Part shown: piece by piece, positions 1 to 5,996 of the stretch
Layout of the letters: the number at the start of each line of letters is the position of its first letter
Position numbering within the stretch: the stretch's first letter is position 1
Source of the DNA: an uncultured Flavobacteriales bacterium
GTDB taxonomy: Bacteria; Bacteroidota; Bacteroidia; Flavobacteriales; Vicingaceae
DNA length: 9,408 nt
Direction: 5' to 3'
Assembly (NCBI GenBank): GCA_913052515.1
Contig: CAJXFJ010000041.1
Coordinates: 1-9,408, forward strand
Position numbers and translations under genes: made by a program
The notes under the pieces: generated by a model
Database searches by the model: none
The model's input: the letters and a program-made list of their open reading frames with translations, nothing else
What the model was told of the DNA's origin: nothing

Positions 1-261
1 TTCTGTTGCTATAAGTGCATCAATTAAGCTTTTTGGAAAATCTTCAAACTTAATTTCGGTTCTATTTTGAGCATAAAACTTTCCAATTAATTCATTGTTT
101 TCGCTGAAAACTAAACTTGCTGTTTCATGCTCAATACTTTGAAGTTCTTTTTTGGAGGGAATATGCCCAAAGCCACCTAAATATAAAATGCCAAAGAATG
201 TGGCAATACCGATGATGATGGCTAAGAGAATAAGGGAAGCTATTTTAAGAAACTTGAGCAC
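1..261 (-). CDS. Class A penicillin-binding protein (PBP1A-like), N-terminal fragment, runs off the left edge
   Basis: This is the first 87 codons of a bifunctional peptidoglycan glycosyltransferase/transpeptidase, which polymerises lipid II and cross-links glycan strands on the outer face of the inner membrane. What is visible is a short basic start (MLKFLK), one hydrophobic membrane anchor at about residues 5-30, then GGFGHIPSKKELQSIEHETA, a segment with SLVFSENNELIGKFYAQNRT, and finally SLIDALIATE. The last is the run-up to the glycosyltransferase family 51 catalytic motif (normally ATEDxRFYxHxG), so the window ends just before the catalytic Glu region. The start is GTG at 259-261. The frame stays open upstream to a TAA at 301-303, but I see no ATG there, and GTG places the anchor at the usual distance. 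The gene lies about 70 bases beyond the terminator of the tRNA-maturation operon and is probably transcribed separately, although I see no consensus -7 box for it. The family call is firm; the exact start and PBP subclass are inference. Confidence 0.85.
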   Translation of the reverse strand, partial: MLKFLKIASLILLAIIIGIATFFGILYLGGFGHIPSKKELQSIEHETASLVFSENNELIGKFYAQNRTEIKFEDFPKSLIDALIATE

Positions 262-330
262 TGCAGTTGATGATTTAAGGTTGTGTTTGTCAAGATACGT
301 TTACAATTAACTTTTGTTGTTTAATACAAG

Positions 331-371
331 GAAAAAGCCCGCTACCGCTCTATGAGCTTTGGTAACGGGCT
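331..371 (-). terminator. Intrinsic terminator at the end of the tsaC-cca-miaA-TPR operon
   Basis: On the minus strand the arm AGCCCGTTACC (rc of 361-371) pairs with GGTAGCGGGCT (rc of 336-346) with a single C-A mismatch, and is followed directly by a U run (rc of 331-336). The loop holds a nested hairpin, GCTC-TAT-GAGC (347-357). It sits 114 bases after the stop of the TPR gene and 70 bases before the PBP start, so it most simply closes the operon. An attenuator for the PBP gene is possible, but no promoter or leader peptide with an ATG is visible before it. Confidence 0.85.
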
Positions 372-388
372 CCAACCAAACCAAACCA
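372..388 (-). repeat. Short CCAAA/TTTGG pentamer tract just before the terminator
   Basis: The plus strand reads ccaaccaaaccaaacca, about three copies of a CAAAC unit. On the operon transcript this is UGGUUUGGUUUGGUUGG, immediately 5' of the terminator stem. It is too short to be sure it is more than low-complexity DNA. It does not pair with the terminator arms in any obvious way. Confidence 0.4.
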
Positions 389-484
389 AAAATTACTTTT
401 AGTTGTCTATTAATAAGACAATTAAACAGCAGTATTGTTTTTAAGAAATAAAGTATTTGAGAAATAAAAAGAGAAGCTGAAATT

Positions 485-799
485 TTACTCTTCTTCAATA
501 AGCCATAAAGCCTCTTCAAGCTCACCTTTGGCTTTATTATCTTGTTTTTCAGTTGCCAGTTTAATTCCTGTGCTATATATTTTTTGTGCTTTTGTCAGTT
601 TATCTTGAGCCTCGTAAAGTTGTCCTAATTTATAGTAAGCACCTAAGTAGTTTGGATCATGTTGAATTAAGCCCTCAATGATTTTGATGGCTTCTTTTGG
701 CTTTTCTGCTTTTTCGTACTCCAAGGCAAGTGCATAAGTCAAAAAACTATCCTTTGGATCTGTTTTTAGCATTTTTTTAATCTCATCAACTCTACTCAT
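485..799 (-). CDS. Small tetratricopeptide-repeat (TPR) protein
   Basis: The protein has 104 residues with no signal peptide or membrane segment, so it is cytoplasmic. About two TPR units are visible at roughly residues 18-51 and 52-85, with the characteristic small and aromatic positions (ALALEYEKAEKPKEAIKIIEG, then GAYYKLGQLYEAQDKLTKAQ). The repeats are followed by an acidic helical end (ELEEALWLIEEE). TPRs are protein-protein docking surfaces; no partner is shown by the sequence. Its ATG overlaps the miaA stop as ATGA (796-799), so translation is very likely coupled to miaA, and it is the last gene before the operon terminator. This context makes a role as adaptor for a tRNA-modification enzyme or the ribosome conceivable, but that is inference only. 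Small stand-alone TPR proteins of this size are common in Bacteroidota and mostly uncharacterised. The call as a TPR protein is firm; its function is unknown. Confidence 0.85.
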   Translation of the reverse strand: MSRVDEIKKMLKTDPKDSFLTYALALEYEKAEKPKEAIKIIEGLIQHDPNYLGAYYKLGQLYEAQDKLTKAQKIYSTGIKLATEKQDNKAKGELEEALWLIEEE

Positions 800-1722
800 T
801 GCGCATTGGATTTTTCTTCTATAAAAGTAACAATTGCAGTCAATTCTGAGGGATTAAACCAATTTATTTCAGCATCTTTTTTAAACCATGTAAGCTGACG
901 CTTCGCATATCTTCTGCTATTGACTTTTATTTTCTCAACCGCTTCTTCAAAGGTAAGTTTTCCTTCCAAATAATTGAATAGTTCTCGATATCCTACGGTT
1001 TTTAAAGCATTTTGATCCTTATATTTAAGTACCGATTTTACCTCATTTAGCAATCCAGCTTTAATCATTTGGTCAACTCTTTGGTTGATGCGTTCATAAA
1101 GTAAACTGCGATCCATTTCCAAGCCAATTTTTATAATCTGAAAGGGTCTTTTTTTACCTTCTCCTTTTCGAATTGAAGAATAGGGTTTGCCGCTAATTAA
1201 GCAAACTTCAATGGCTCTTAAAAGCCGCTTACTGTTCTGTAAATCAACTTTATGATAAAAAACAGGGTCTAATTCTAGTAGTTTATTTTGTAGCGCTTTT
1301 ATTCCTTCTTGCTCAAAAAGCTCATTCAATTGCTTTCGAATAGTTTCATCAGAGCTAGGCATTTGGCTATCAAAACCTTTGGTAACCGCATCAACATACA
1401 TACCTGAGCCACCACAAAGAATTACTTTTTGATGTTTTTTAAATAAGTGGTTAAGTAAGTCAATTGCTTCATCTTCAAAGTCGCTTGCATTGTAATCCTC
1501 TGCAATGGATAGGTTATTGACAAAATGATGTTTGGCTTGTGTTAGTTCTTCTAAGGTTGGCTTGGCTGTTCCAATGCTTAATTCACGAAAAAATTGCCTT
1601 GAATCAGCAGAAATGATTTCCGTATTAAAATGTTGTACCAATTTTATGGCAAGTGATGTTTTTCCTATTGCTGTGGGACCAACAACTGAAATGAGCGTAT
1701 GATTTGAATGATTTTCAATCAT
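796..1722 (-). CDS. miaA: tRNA dimethylallyltransferase (i6A37 synthase) MiaA
   Basis: MiaA transfers the dimethylallyl group of DMAPP to N6 of A37 in tRNAs that read UNN codons, in the cytoplasm. At 308 residues it is the normal family length. Visible motifs are the P-loop GPTAIGKT (15-22), ADSRQ (39-43) followed by SIGTAKP (family D-S-R-Q-x-[YF] motif contacting substrate A37), HHFV (65-68), GGSGMYVDAV (104-113), SKRLLRAIEV in the middle, and the C-terminal VGYRE and RRYAKRQLTWFKKD segments that contact the tRNA. None of the key residues is missing. The start ATG overlaps the stop of the upstream pRiA4b-like gene (ATGA, 1719-1722), and its own stop overlaps the TPR gene start (ATGA, 796-799). 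It is therefore the fourth cistron of a translationally coupled operon that also holds tsaC and cca. Identification is close to certain. Confidence 0.98.
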   Translation of the reverse strand: MIENHSNHTLISVVGPTAIGKTSLAIKLVQHFNTEIISADSRQFFRELSIGTAKPTLEELTQAKHHFVNNLSIAEDYNASDFEDEAIDLLNHLFKKHQKVILCGGSGMYVDAVTKGFDSQMPSSDETIRKQLNELFEQEGIKALQNKLLELDPVFYHKVDLQNSKRLLRAIEVCLISGKPYSSIRKGEGKKRPFQIIKIGLEMDRSLLYERINQRVDQMIKAGLLNEVKSVLKYKDQNALKTVGYRELFNYLEGKLTFEEAVEKIKVNSRRYAKRQLTWFKKDAEINWFNPSELTAIVTFIEEKSNAQ

Positions 1723-2252
1723 AAATATTCTTCATAATCATCTAAGGATTCAAAATCATCTCCAAACAATTCATCATCCTCTTCTTCTTCAAATTCATCT
1801 CCTAAAATAGCATTCATTAAAATGCTTTCAGCATCATCACCACATAGCTGTTTCTCATTCTCATTGGGTGATTTACCATGTTTGTGTATCACTTCAATTT
1901 CATCGCTTTCTTCTTCAGAAATATGAAAAGCTTCTATCTCAAATTTCCATTCCTTCAAGTAATCGTAGATATAACTCAATGAATCACCTTCTTGAGTAAA
2001 AACTTCGCCCACTGTTGCTTCATTCATGAGTTTGGCTTTCGCATCATCTGAAATTTTTTCAAGTGTATATTCGGCTAAAGCTTCCCAATTCTCATCTGTT
2101 TTTAAAAATGAAGCCATTTCTCTTCCTTTAAAATCAAAGGCATTTAATATGGCATAGTGTAGTTCTTCAAGGTTTTTTGATTCTGCAACCTTTAAATCTC
2201 TAAAGATCAGTTCATCACTTTCTAGAATTACTTTTAAACTAATCTGCTTCAT
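1719..2252 (-). CDS. pRiA4b ORF-3-like / 'IS1096 passenger TnpR-like' family protein with acidic tail
   Basis: The protein has 177 residues and no signal peptide. The N-terminal half (MKQISLKVIL, then IFRDLKVAESKNLEELHYAI and LNAFDF) has the beta-strand, I-[WF]-R-x-[IL]-x-V, and LEELHxxIxxAF pattern of the plasmid pRiA4b ORF-3-like family (Pfam PRiA4_ORF3). DSLSYIYDYLKEWKFEI (about 91-107) fits the family's L-x-Y-x-Y-D-x-x-D-x-W-x-x-x-[IV] strand region. The last 30 residues are very acidic (runs of E and D, including EFEEEEDDELFGDDFE). The family name comes from a plasmid ORF and an IS1096 passenger gene, and no biochemical activity is established. Here nothing suggests a mobile element: there is no transposase or terminal repeat, and it is sandwiched between cca (5-base gap) and miaA (4-base ATGA overlap). 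It is best read as a chromosomal operon member of unknown function, possibly linked to tRNA or translation by context (inference). Confidence 0.8.
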   Translation of the reverse strand: MKQISLKVILESDELIFRDLKVAESKNLEELHYAILNAFDFKGREMASFLKTDENWEALAEYTLEKISDDAKAKLMNEATVGEVFTQEGDSLSYIYDYLKEWKFEIEAFHISEEESDEIEVIHKHGKSPNENEKQLCGDDAESILMNAILGDEFEEEEDDELFGDDFESLDDYEEYL

Positions 2253-2257
2253 GGTAT

Positions 2258-3733
2258 TTAATCGTTAATTGGAGATAAGCCAAGTTTTGCTCCTACTTTT
2301 ATCATCAGTGATTTAGCTTGCTCTTTGTTGTTCTCAATTTCCCCATCTAATATCGCTTCTCGAATGGCATTTTTAATGATTCCAACTTCTTTAGAAGGAC
2401 TGAGGTTGAATGTTTTCATAATCGCTTCTCCTGAAATGGGAGGCTGCCAGTTTCTCAAATGATCTTTTTCTTCAACTTCTTTGAGCTTTTGTTCTACCAA
2501 TTGAAAGTTTTTCAAGTAGCGTTGAAGCTTTTTCTCATTCTTCGTTGTAATGTCCGCAGAACATAATAACATTAGATCTTCAATATCATCTCCTGCTTCA
2601 AACAACAATCTCCTTACGGCTGAATCTGTAACCGTTTCCTTAACTAAAGCAATGGGCCTTAAATGCAATTTGACCAGTTTTTGAACATACTTCATTTTAT
2701 GGTCTAAAGGCAACTTTAATTGTTTAAAGATTTTAGGCACCATACGAGCCCCTTTATCTTCATGCCCATGAAAGGTCCAACCTTGTTTTTTATCGAATCG
2801 CTTGGTAGCTGGTTTAGCAATATCATGCAATATGGCAGACCATCGCAACCATAGATCATTGGTGTTTTCAGAAAGATTGTCTAAAACCTGTAACGTGTGA
2901 TAAAAATTGTCTTTATGACCTTTTCCATTTCTAAAATCCACCCCATGTAAGTTTACCATGTCAGGAAAAATGAGATGCAACAAACCACTATCGAATAAAA
3001 TTTTAAAACCAATAGACGGTTTTTCTGAAAGGATAATTTTATTCAATTCTGCACTTATGCGTTCTTGGGAAACGATTTTTATTCTATCTTTTTCTTTTTT
3101 AATGGCTTCAAATGCAGTCGGGTGAAGGACAAAATTTAATTGAGTAGCAAACCTAACTGCTCGCATCATTCGCAAAGGGTCATCAGAAAAAGTAATGCTT
3201 GGCTCAAGAGGAGTTTTAATGGTTTTAGACTGCAAGTCTGCACGACCATTAAAAGGGTCAATTAATTCTCCAAAATGAGATTCATTCAAGCGAATGGCCA
3301 TGGCATTTATGGTAAAATCCCTGCGATTTTGATCGTCTTCTAAATTGCCATTTTCAACAATTGGTTTTCTAGAATTTCGTTGGTAAGACTCTTTGCGAGC
3401 GCCTACAAATTCAATTTCCCAATCTTGGTGTTTAATCATGGCGGTACCAAAGTTTTTAAATACTTGAACTTGGCCCTTAATATTTAGAACTTTTGCCACT
3501 TGTTTCGCTAATTCGATGCCACTACCAATGGCAACCACATCAATGTCTTTTCCGCCTCTATTTAGAAAAATATCGCGAACGTAGCCACCAACCACGTAGG
3601 TTTCTAAACCGATTTGGTCGGCTGCTTTAGAAATGGCTTTAAATATGGGATGTTGAAGATGTTCCTTCAAAAGTGAAATTTTTAGCAAAGGTAAGGCTTC
3701 GCGCTTATTTTCTGAGAATTTTAACCTCTCCAT
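2258..3733 (-). CDS. cca: CCA tRNA nucleotidyltransferase (class II, with HD domain)
   Basis: This enzyme adds or repairs the 3'-CCA end of tRNAs without a template. Taking the ATG at 3731-3733 gives 491 residues. Domains in order (numbered from this ATG): class II nucleotidyltransferase head with GGYVRD (49-54) and the metal-binding KDIDVV (D63, D65); RRDFTINAMA (137-146); the nucleotide-recognition and neck segment DDPLRMMRAVRFA (184-196) with ERISAEL (224-230); then an HD domain with LHDIAKP (H303, D304) and HGHE (322-325). The HD domain makes 2',3'-phosphatase or phosphodiesterase activity possible. Start choice is uncertain. A GTG at 3767-3769 would overlap tsaC by 65 bases, the ATG chosen overlaps by 29, and a TTG at 3686-3688 would avoid overlap and begin nearer the conserved LLKEHLQHPIFKAIS block. 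It follows tsaC and precedes the pRiA4b-like gene by 5 bases. The enzyme class is firm; pure poly(A) polymerase is the less likely alternative. Confidence 0.93.
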   Translation of the reverse strand: MERLKFSENKREALPLLKISLLKEHLQHPIFKAISKAADQIGLETYVVGGYVRDIFLNRGGKDIDVVAIGSGIELAKQVAKVLNIKGQVQVFKNFGTAMIKHQDWEIEFVGARKESYQRNSRKPIVENGNLEDDQNRRDFTINAMAIRLNESHFGELIDPFNGRADLQSKTIKTPLEPSITFSDDPLRMMRAVRFATQLNFVLHPTAFEAIKKEKDRIKIVSQERISAELNKIILSEKPSIGFKILFDSGLLHLIFPDMVNLHGVDFRNGKGHKDNFYHTLQVLDNLSENTNDLWLRWSAILHDIAKPATKRFDKKQGWTFHGHEDKGARMVPKIFKQLKLPLDHKMKYVQKLVKLHLRPIALVKETVTDSAVRRLLFEAGDDIEDLMLLCSADITTKNEKKLQRYLKNFQLVEQKLKEVEEKDHLRNWQPPISGEAIMKTFNLSPSKEVGIIKNAIREAILDGEIENNKEQAKSLMIKVGAKLGLSPIND

Positions 3734-4274
3734 TCTGCGCAATTCGAATAATTTTTGAGGGCTTGCCACTCATTTCTATATCAGAACTGTAAGGGAAAGT
3801 AAAGTCAACTTGATTGCTAATGGCTTTGTCGATAAGCTGAAACTCTAAAGGGCTTGGTTCTCCAGATAGGTTTGGAGAGGTTGAAACAATGGGTTTTCCG
3901 AATTTCTGTAGGATTTGATTAATTGCGCCTTTTTTAACCATTCTAACCCCAAGGCTTCCATCTGCATTTAAAACATTAGGGGCAACAAAACGACCTTCAT
4001 CCATAACAATGGTTAAAGGACTGTCACTCAAATCCACCATATCCCAAACTACACCGGGAATGTCTTTAAAACATTGGTTCATCATCCGGTCGCTGTTGAT
4101 TAAAACAATGAAGCTTTTTCCTTCATCCCTTCCTTTGATTTGCTTTATTTTTTCAACAGCTTTTTCATTGCTTGCATCGCAACTTAAACCATAAATGGTA
4201 TCGGTTGGTGAAAGAATGACATCACCATTTTTCAAATGTTCAACTGCCTTTGTTATCGCTTCATTTTGATTCAT
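3705..4274 (-). CDS. tsaC: L-threonylcarbamoyladenylate synthase (YrdC/TsaC family)
   Basis: The enzyme makes threonylcarbamoyl-AMP from threonine, bicarbonate and ATP, the first step of t6A37 formation in tRNAs reading ANN codons. At 189 residues it is a single YrdC domain of TsaC length, without the extra C-terminal Sua5 domain. Visible motifs are SPTDTIYGL (22-30), KGRDEGKSF (47-55, the K-x-R signature), SLGVRM (107-112) and STSPNLSGEPS (131-141, the S-x-N signature), ending in a PSKIIRI strand that corresponds to the PSxI segment of TsaC. The start ATG is well supported because GDVILSPTD lies at the usual distance from it. A consensus -7 box, TACTTTTG, ends only four bases before this ATG, so the message should have almost no leader. 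It is the first gene of the five-gene minus-strand operon; its 3' end overlaps the chosen cca start by 29 bases. A YciO-type paralogue of unclear function is the main alternative. Confidence 0.93.
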   Translation of the reverse strand: MNQNEAITKAVEHLKNGDVILSPTDTIYGLSCDASNEKAVEKIKQIKGRDEGKSFIVLINSDRMMNQCFKDIPGVVWDMVDLSDSPLTIVMDEGRFVAPNVLNADGSLGVRMVKKGAINQILQKFGKPIVSTSPNLSGEPSPLEFQLIDKAISNQVDFTFPYSSDIEMSGKPSKIIRIAQNGEVKILRK

Positions 4275-4278
4275 TTTG

Positions 4279-4286
4279 CAAAAGTA
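4279..4286 (-). promoter_or_regulatory. Bacteroidota -7 promoter box (TACTTTTG) for the tsaC operon
   Basis: The minus strand reads TACTTTTG, an exact match to the Bacteroidota consensus TAnnTTTG, followed by CAAA and then the tsaC ATG at 4274. The expected -33 TTTG at a 19-base spacing is not present (the bases there are CATG, 4306-4309), so the -33 half is weak. With the initiation point normally a few bases past the -7 box, the tsaC transcript would begin at or next to its start codon. Confidence 0.6.
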
Positions 4287-4310
4287 AGCAAGGAAATATT
4301 CAAGGCATGG

Positions 4311-4342
4311 TTTTGGTTATTATAAAGTCAGACTTAAGTTTG
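4311..4342 (+). promoter_or_regulatory. Bacteroidota-type promoter (TTTTG, 19 bases, TAAGTTTG) for the DUF4294 gene
   Basis: A -33 element TTTTG (4311-4315), a 19-base spacer and an exact -7 box TAAGTTTG (4335-4342) match the consensus recognised by the Bacteroidota primary sigma factor. The ATG of the DUF4294 gene starts only two bases after the -7 box, so transcription should start about at the start codon. The -33 region lies back to back with the tsaC promoter on the other strand. Confidence 0.7.
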
Positions 4343-4343
4343 T

Positions 4344-4973
4344 ATGGTGCGGAATTATCTATTTCATTTATTCATTCATCTTTTTGTGTTTACAGCAATT
4401 GGTATTGCTCAAGAAAATGCAAAAAATGATAGCACGTCTACCGTTAAAACAACTGTATTTAATGGAGATACCATTCCTTTGTTTGATTTAAAATTGGTTC
4501 CTATTTACGGTCCAGTGGAATTTAAAAGCGAACGTGAAGAACGGAAATACGGAAGGTTAAAAAGATATGTGGTAAAAGTTTATCCGTATGCAGAAGTAGC
4601 CGGTGAAATGCTTCGATACTTTGATGATACTTTAAGGTCGTTTAAAACAGAATATGCTAGAAAGCGATATTTAAAGAAGGTTGAAAACCAATTGAAAGAG
4701 GAATTTGAAGGAGAACTGAAGAAGTTAACCATTAAGCAAGGAATCATATTGGTGAAACTCATAGACCGTGAAACTGGAAATACTTCCTATGAGTTGATTA
4801 AGCAATTGCGTGGCTCTTTTTCAGCTTTCTTATGGCAGTCATTAGCGCGATTATTTGGTTCAAACTTAAAATTGGAGTATGACCCACAAGGCGATGATTG
4901 GATGATTGAAGATATTGTACTTCGGATTGAAAGTGGACAAATACCTTATGAAAAGAGAGAAAGGAAGATGTGA
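4344..4973 (+). CDS. Secreted DUF4294 family protein
   Basis: The protein has 209 residues. It starts with a signal peptide (hydrophobic residues 5-22, probable cleavage after IGIAQ, about residue 23), so it should be exported to the periplasm. The mature part opens with a low-complexity Asn/Ser/Thr stretch and then carries the block typical of the Bacteroidota family DUF4294: NGDTIPLFDLKLVPIYG (40-56), FKSEREERKYGRLKRYVVKV (60-79), YPYAEVAGEML (80-90), a charged helical region (YLKKVENQLKEEFEGELKKL), then LTIKQGIILVKLIDRETG, YELIKQLRGSFSAFLWQSLARLFG and LEYDPQGDDWMIEDIV. Its function is not known. The strict conservation of charged and aromatic residues (remembered from the family) hints at an enzyme or a structural envelope role, but nothing in the sequence decides this. 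It has its own promoter, diverges from tsaC, and converges on the dehydrogenase gene at a shared terminator. No in-frame alternative start would keep the signal peptide: a TAA lies at 4335-4337. Confidence 0.88.
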   Translation: MVRNYLFHLFIHLFVFTAIGIAQENAKNDSTSTVKTTVFNGDTIPLFDLKLVPIYGPVEFKSEREERKYGRLKRYVVKVYPYAEVAGEMLRYFDDTLRSFKTEYARKRYLKKVENQLKEEFEGELKKLTIKQGIILVKLIDRETGNTSYELIKQLRGSFSAFLWQSLARLFGSNLKLEYDPQGDDWMIEDIVLRIESGQIPYEKRERKM

Positions 4974-5003
4974 GTTAAGTTTTGCTTAAAGGATGCAAAT
5001 AAT

Positions 5004-5029
5004 AAAGCCTCACTTTTGTGAGGCTTTTT
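5004..5029. terminator. Perfect bidirectional intrinsic terminator between convergent genes
   Basis: AAAGCCTCAC (5004-5013), the four-base loop TTTT, and GTGAGGCTTT (5018-5027) form a 10-bp perfect stem. On the plus strand it ends in a five-T run (5025-5029), terminating the DUF4294 gene, whose stop is 30 bases upstream. On the minus strand the stem is followed by TTTATTATTT, which serves the 3-hydroxybutyryl-CoA dehydrogenase gene, whose stop is about 23 bases from it. Confidence 0.92.
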
Positions 5030-5049
5030 CTATTTAGTTACGCTAATGA

Positions 5050-5937
5050 TTACTTGAATGAATCAGCAACAATTAAATCTTTGGTACCATGACCGTATGA
5101 ATAAAATCCTTCTCCAGATTTAACGCCTAATTTTTTGGCAGTCACCATATTTACCAACAATGGACACGGTGCATACTTCGGATTTCCAAAACCTTCGTGT
5201 AATACGTTTAAGATAGATAAGCAAACATCTAATCCGATAAAGTCAGCCAATTGCAAAGGTCCCATTGGATGAGCCATACCTAATTTCATAACCGTGTCTA
5301 TTTCTTCAACACCAGCAACACCTTCAAACAAAGTGTAGATTGCTTCATTAATCATCGGCATTAAGATTCTGTTTGCCACAAAACCTGGGTAATCATTTAC
5401 TTCTACAGGAACTTTGTTCAACTTTTTAGAAGCTTCCATAATGGTATTCGTCACTTCATCAGAAGTGGCATAACCTCTAATAATTTCAACCAGTTTCATT
5501 ACCGGAACCGGATTCATAAAGTGCATACCAATTACCTTATCTGGTCTATTGGTAACTGAACCAATTTTAGTAATAGAAATTGATGATGTATTTGAAGCAA
5601 GAATCACATGCTCCGGGCATATTTTATCAAGGTTTTCAAAAATCTTTAGCTTAATGTCAATGTTTTCGGTAGCTGCTTCAACCACTAAATCAACTCCATC
5701 AACCCCTTTTTCCATTTCGGTAAAAGTGTTTAGATTATTTAAGGTGTTGTTTTTGTCCTCTTCTGAGATTTTCTCGCGGCTCACCATTCGATCTAAGTTC
5801 TTTTCGATGGTTTTAACTGCTTTATCTAAAGCATCTTGAGAGATATCGATTAAGGAAACAGCATAACCAAATTGAGCAAAAGTATGGGCAATTCCATTTC
5901 CCATGGTACCTGCTCCAATAACAGCAACTTTATTCAT
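5050..5937 (-). CDS. hbd: 3-hydroxybutyryl-CoA dehydrogenase (3-hydroxyacyl-CoA dehydrogenase family)
   Basis: This NAD(P)-dependent cytoplasmic enzyme interconverts (S)-3-hydroxyacyl-CoA and 3-oxoacyl-CoA, as in fatty-acid, poly-hydroxybutyrate or aromatic degradation pathways. At 295 residues it is the normal length for the stand-alone short-chain type, not fused to enoyl-CoA hydratase. The N-terminal Rossmann fold shows GAGTMGNGIA (8-17) and an acidic D31 at the end of the second strand. Further on are VEAATEN (86-92), ASNTSSISI (114-122), GMHFMNPVPVMKLVEII (137-153) and the C-terminal-domain start NDYPGFVANRILMPMINEA (181-199). The catalytic set expected for this family (Ser118, His139, Glu151, Asn189) is present, and GMAHPMGPLQLADFIGLD follows. 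It has its own consensus promoter (5964-5995), inside the gap after the sugar transferase gene, and ends at the bidirectional terminator. Readthrough from the upstream genes is possible because no terminator separates them. The true acyl chain length and cofactor are not evident. Confidence 0.95.
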   Translation of the reverse strand: MNKVAVIGAGTMGNGIAHTFAQFGYAVSLIDISQDALDKAVKTIEKNLDRMVSREKISEEDKNNTLNNLNTFTEMEKGVDGVDLVVEAATENIDIKLKIFENLDKICPEHVILASNTSSISITKIGSVTNRPDKVIGMHFMNPVPVMKLVEIIRGYATSDEVTNTIMEASKKLNKVPVEVNDYPGFVANRILMPMINEAIYTLFEGVAGVEEIDTVMKLGMAHPMGPLQLADFIGLDVCLSILNVLHEGFGNPKYAPCPLLVNMVTAKKLGVKSGEGFYSYGHGTKDLIVADSFK

Positions 5938-5963
5938 TTGAAATTTCTTTTAAATTAGGATTG

Positions 5964-5995
5964 CAAAAATAAAGATAGGGGGTAGGCTTACAAAA
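5964..5995 (-). promoter_or_regulatory. Bacteroidota-type promoter (TTTTG, 19 bases, TATTTTTG) for hbd
   Basis: The minus strand shows a -33 element TTTTG (5995-5991), a 19-base spacer and an exact TAnnTTTG box, TATTTTTG (5971-5964). The ATG of hbd is at 5937, so the leader would be about 20 bases. The spacing is identical to that of the DUF4294 promoter, which supports both. The -33 element begins one base past the stop codon of the sugar transferase gene. Confidence 0.75.
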
Positions 5996-5996
5996 C

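Noticed and set aside
262..335. Possible -7 box TATCTTGA (rc of about 290-297) for the PBP gene
   Set aside because: It lacks the TTTG end of the consensus and has no -33 element at a suitable spacing.
403..421. Inverted repeat TTGTCT / AGACAA with a 7-base centre
   Set aside because: The 6-bp AT-rich stem in an AT-rich spacer is within chance expectation; a much stronger terminator lies just downstream.
307..525. Open frame of 72 codons on the minus strand after the TPR gene
   Set aside because: It overlaps the 3' end of the TPR gene in another frame and runs through the terminator stem; it has no family resemblance and its start lies inside a better-supported gene.
1719..2252. Mobile element suggested by the TnpR/IS1096 family name
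   Set aside because: There is no transposase, terminal inverted repeat or target duplication, and the gene is embedded in an operon with overlapping neighbours.
4009..4194. Plus-strand open frame inside tsaC
   Set aside because: It is antisense to a clear enzyme gene and shows only a shadow pattern.
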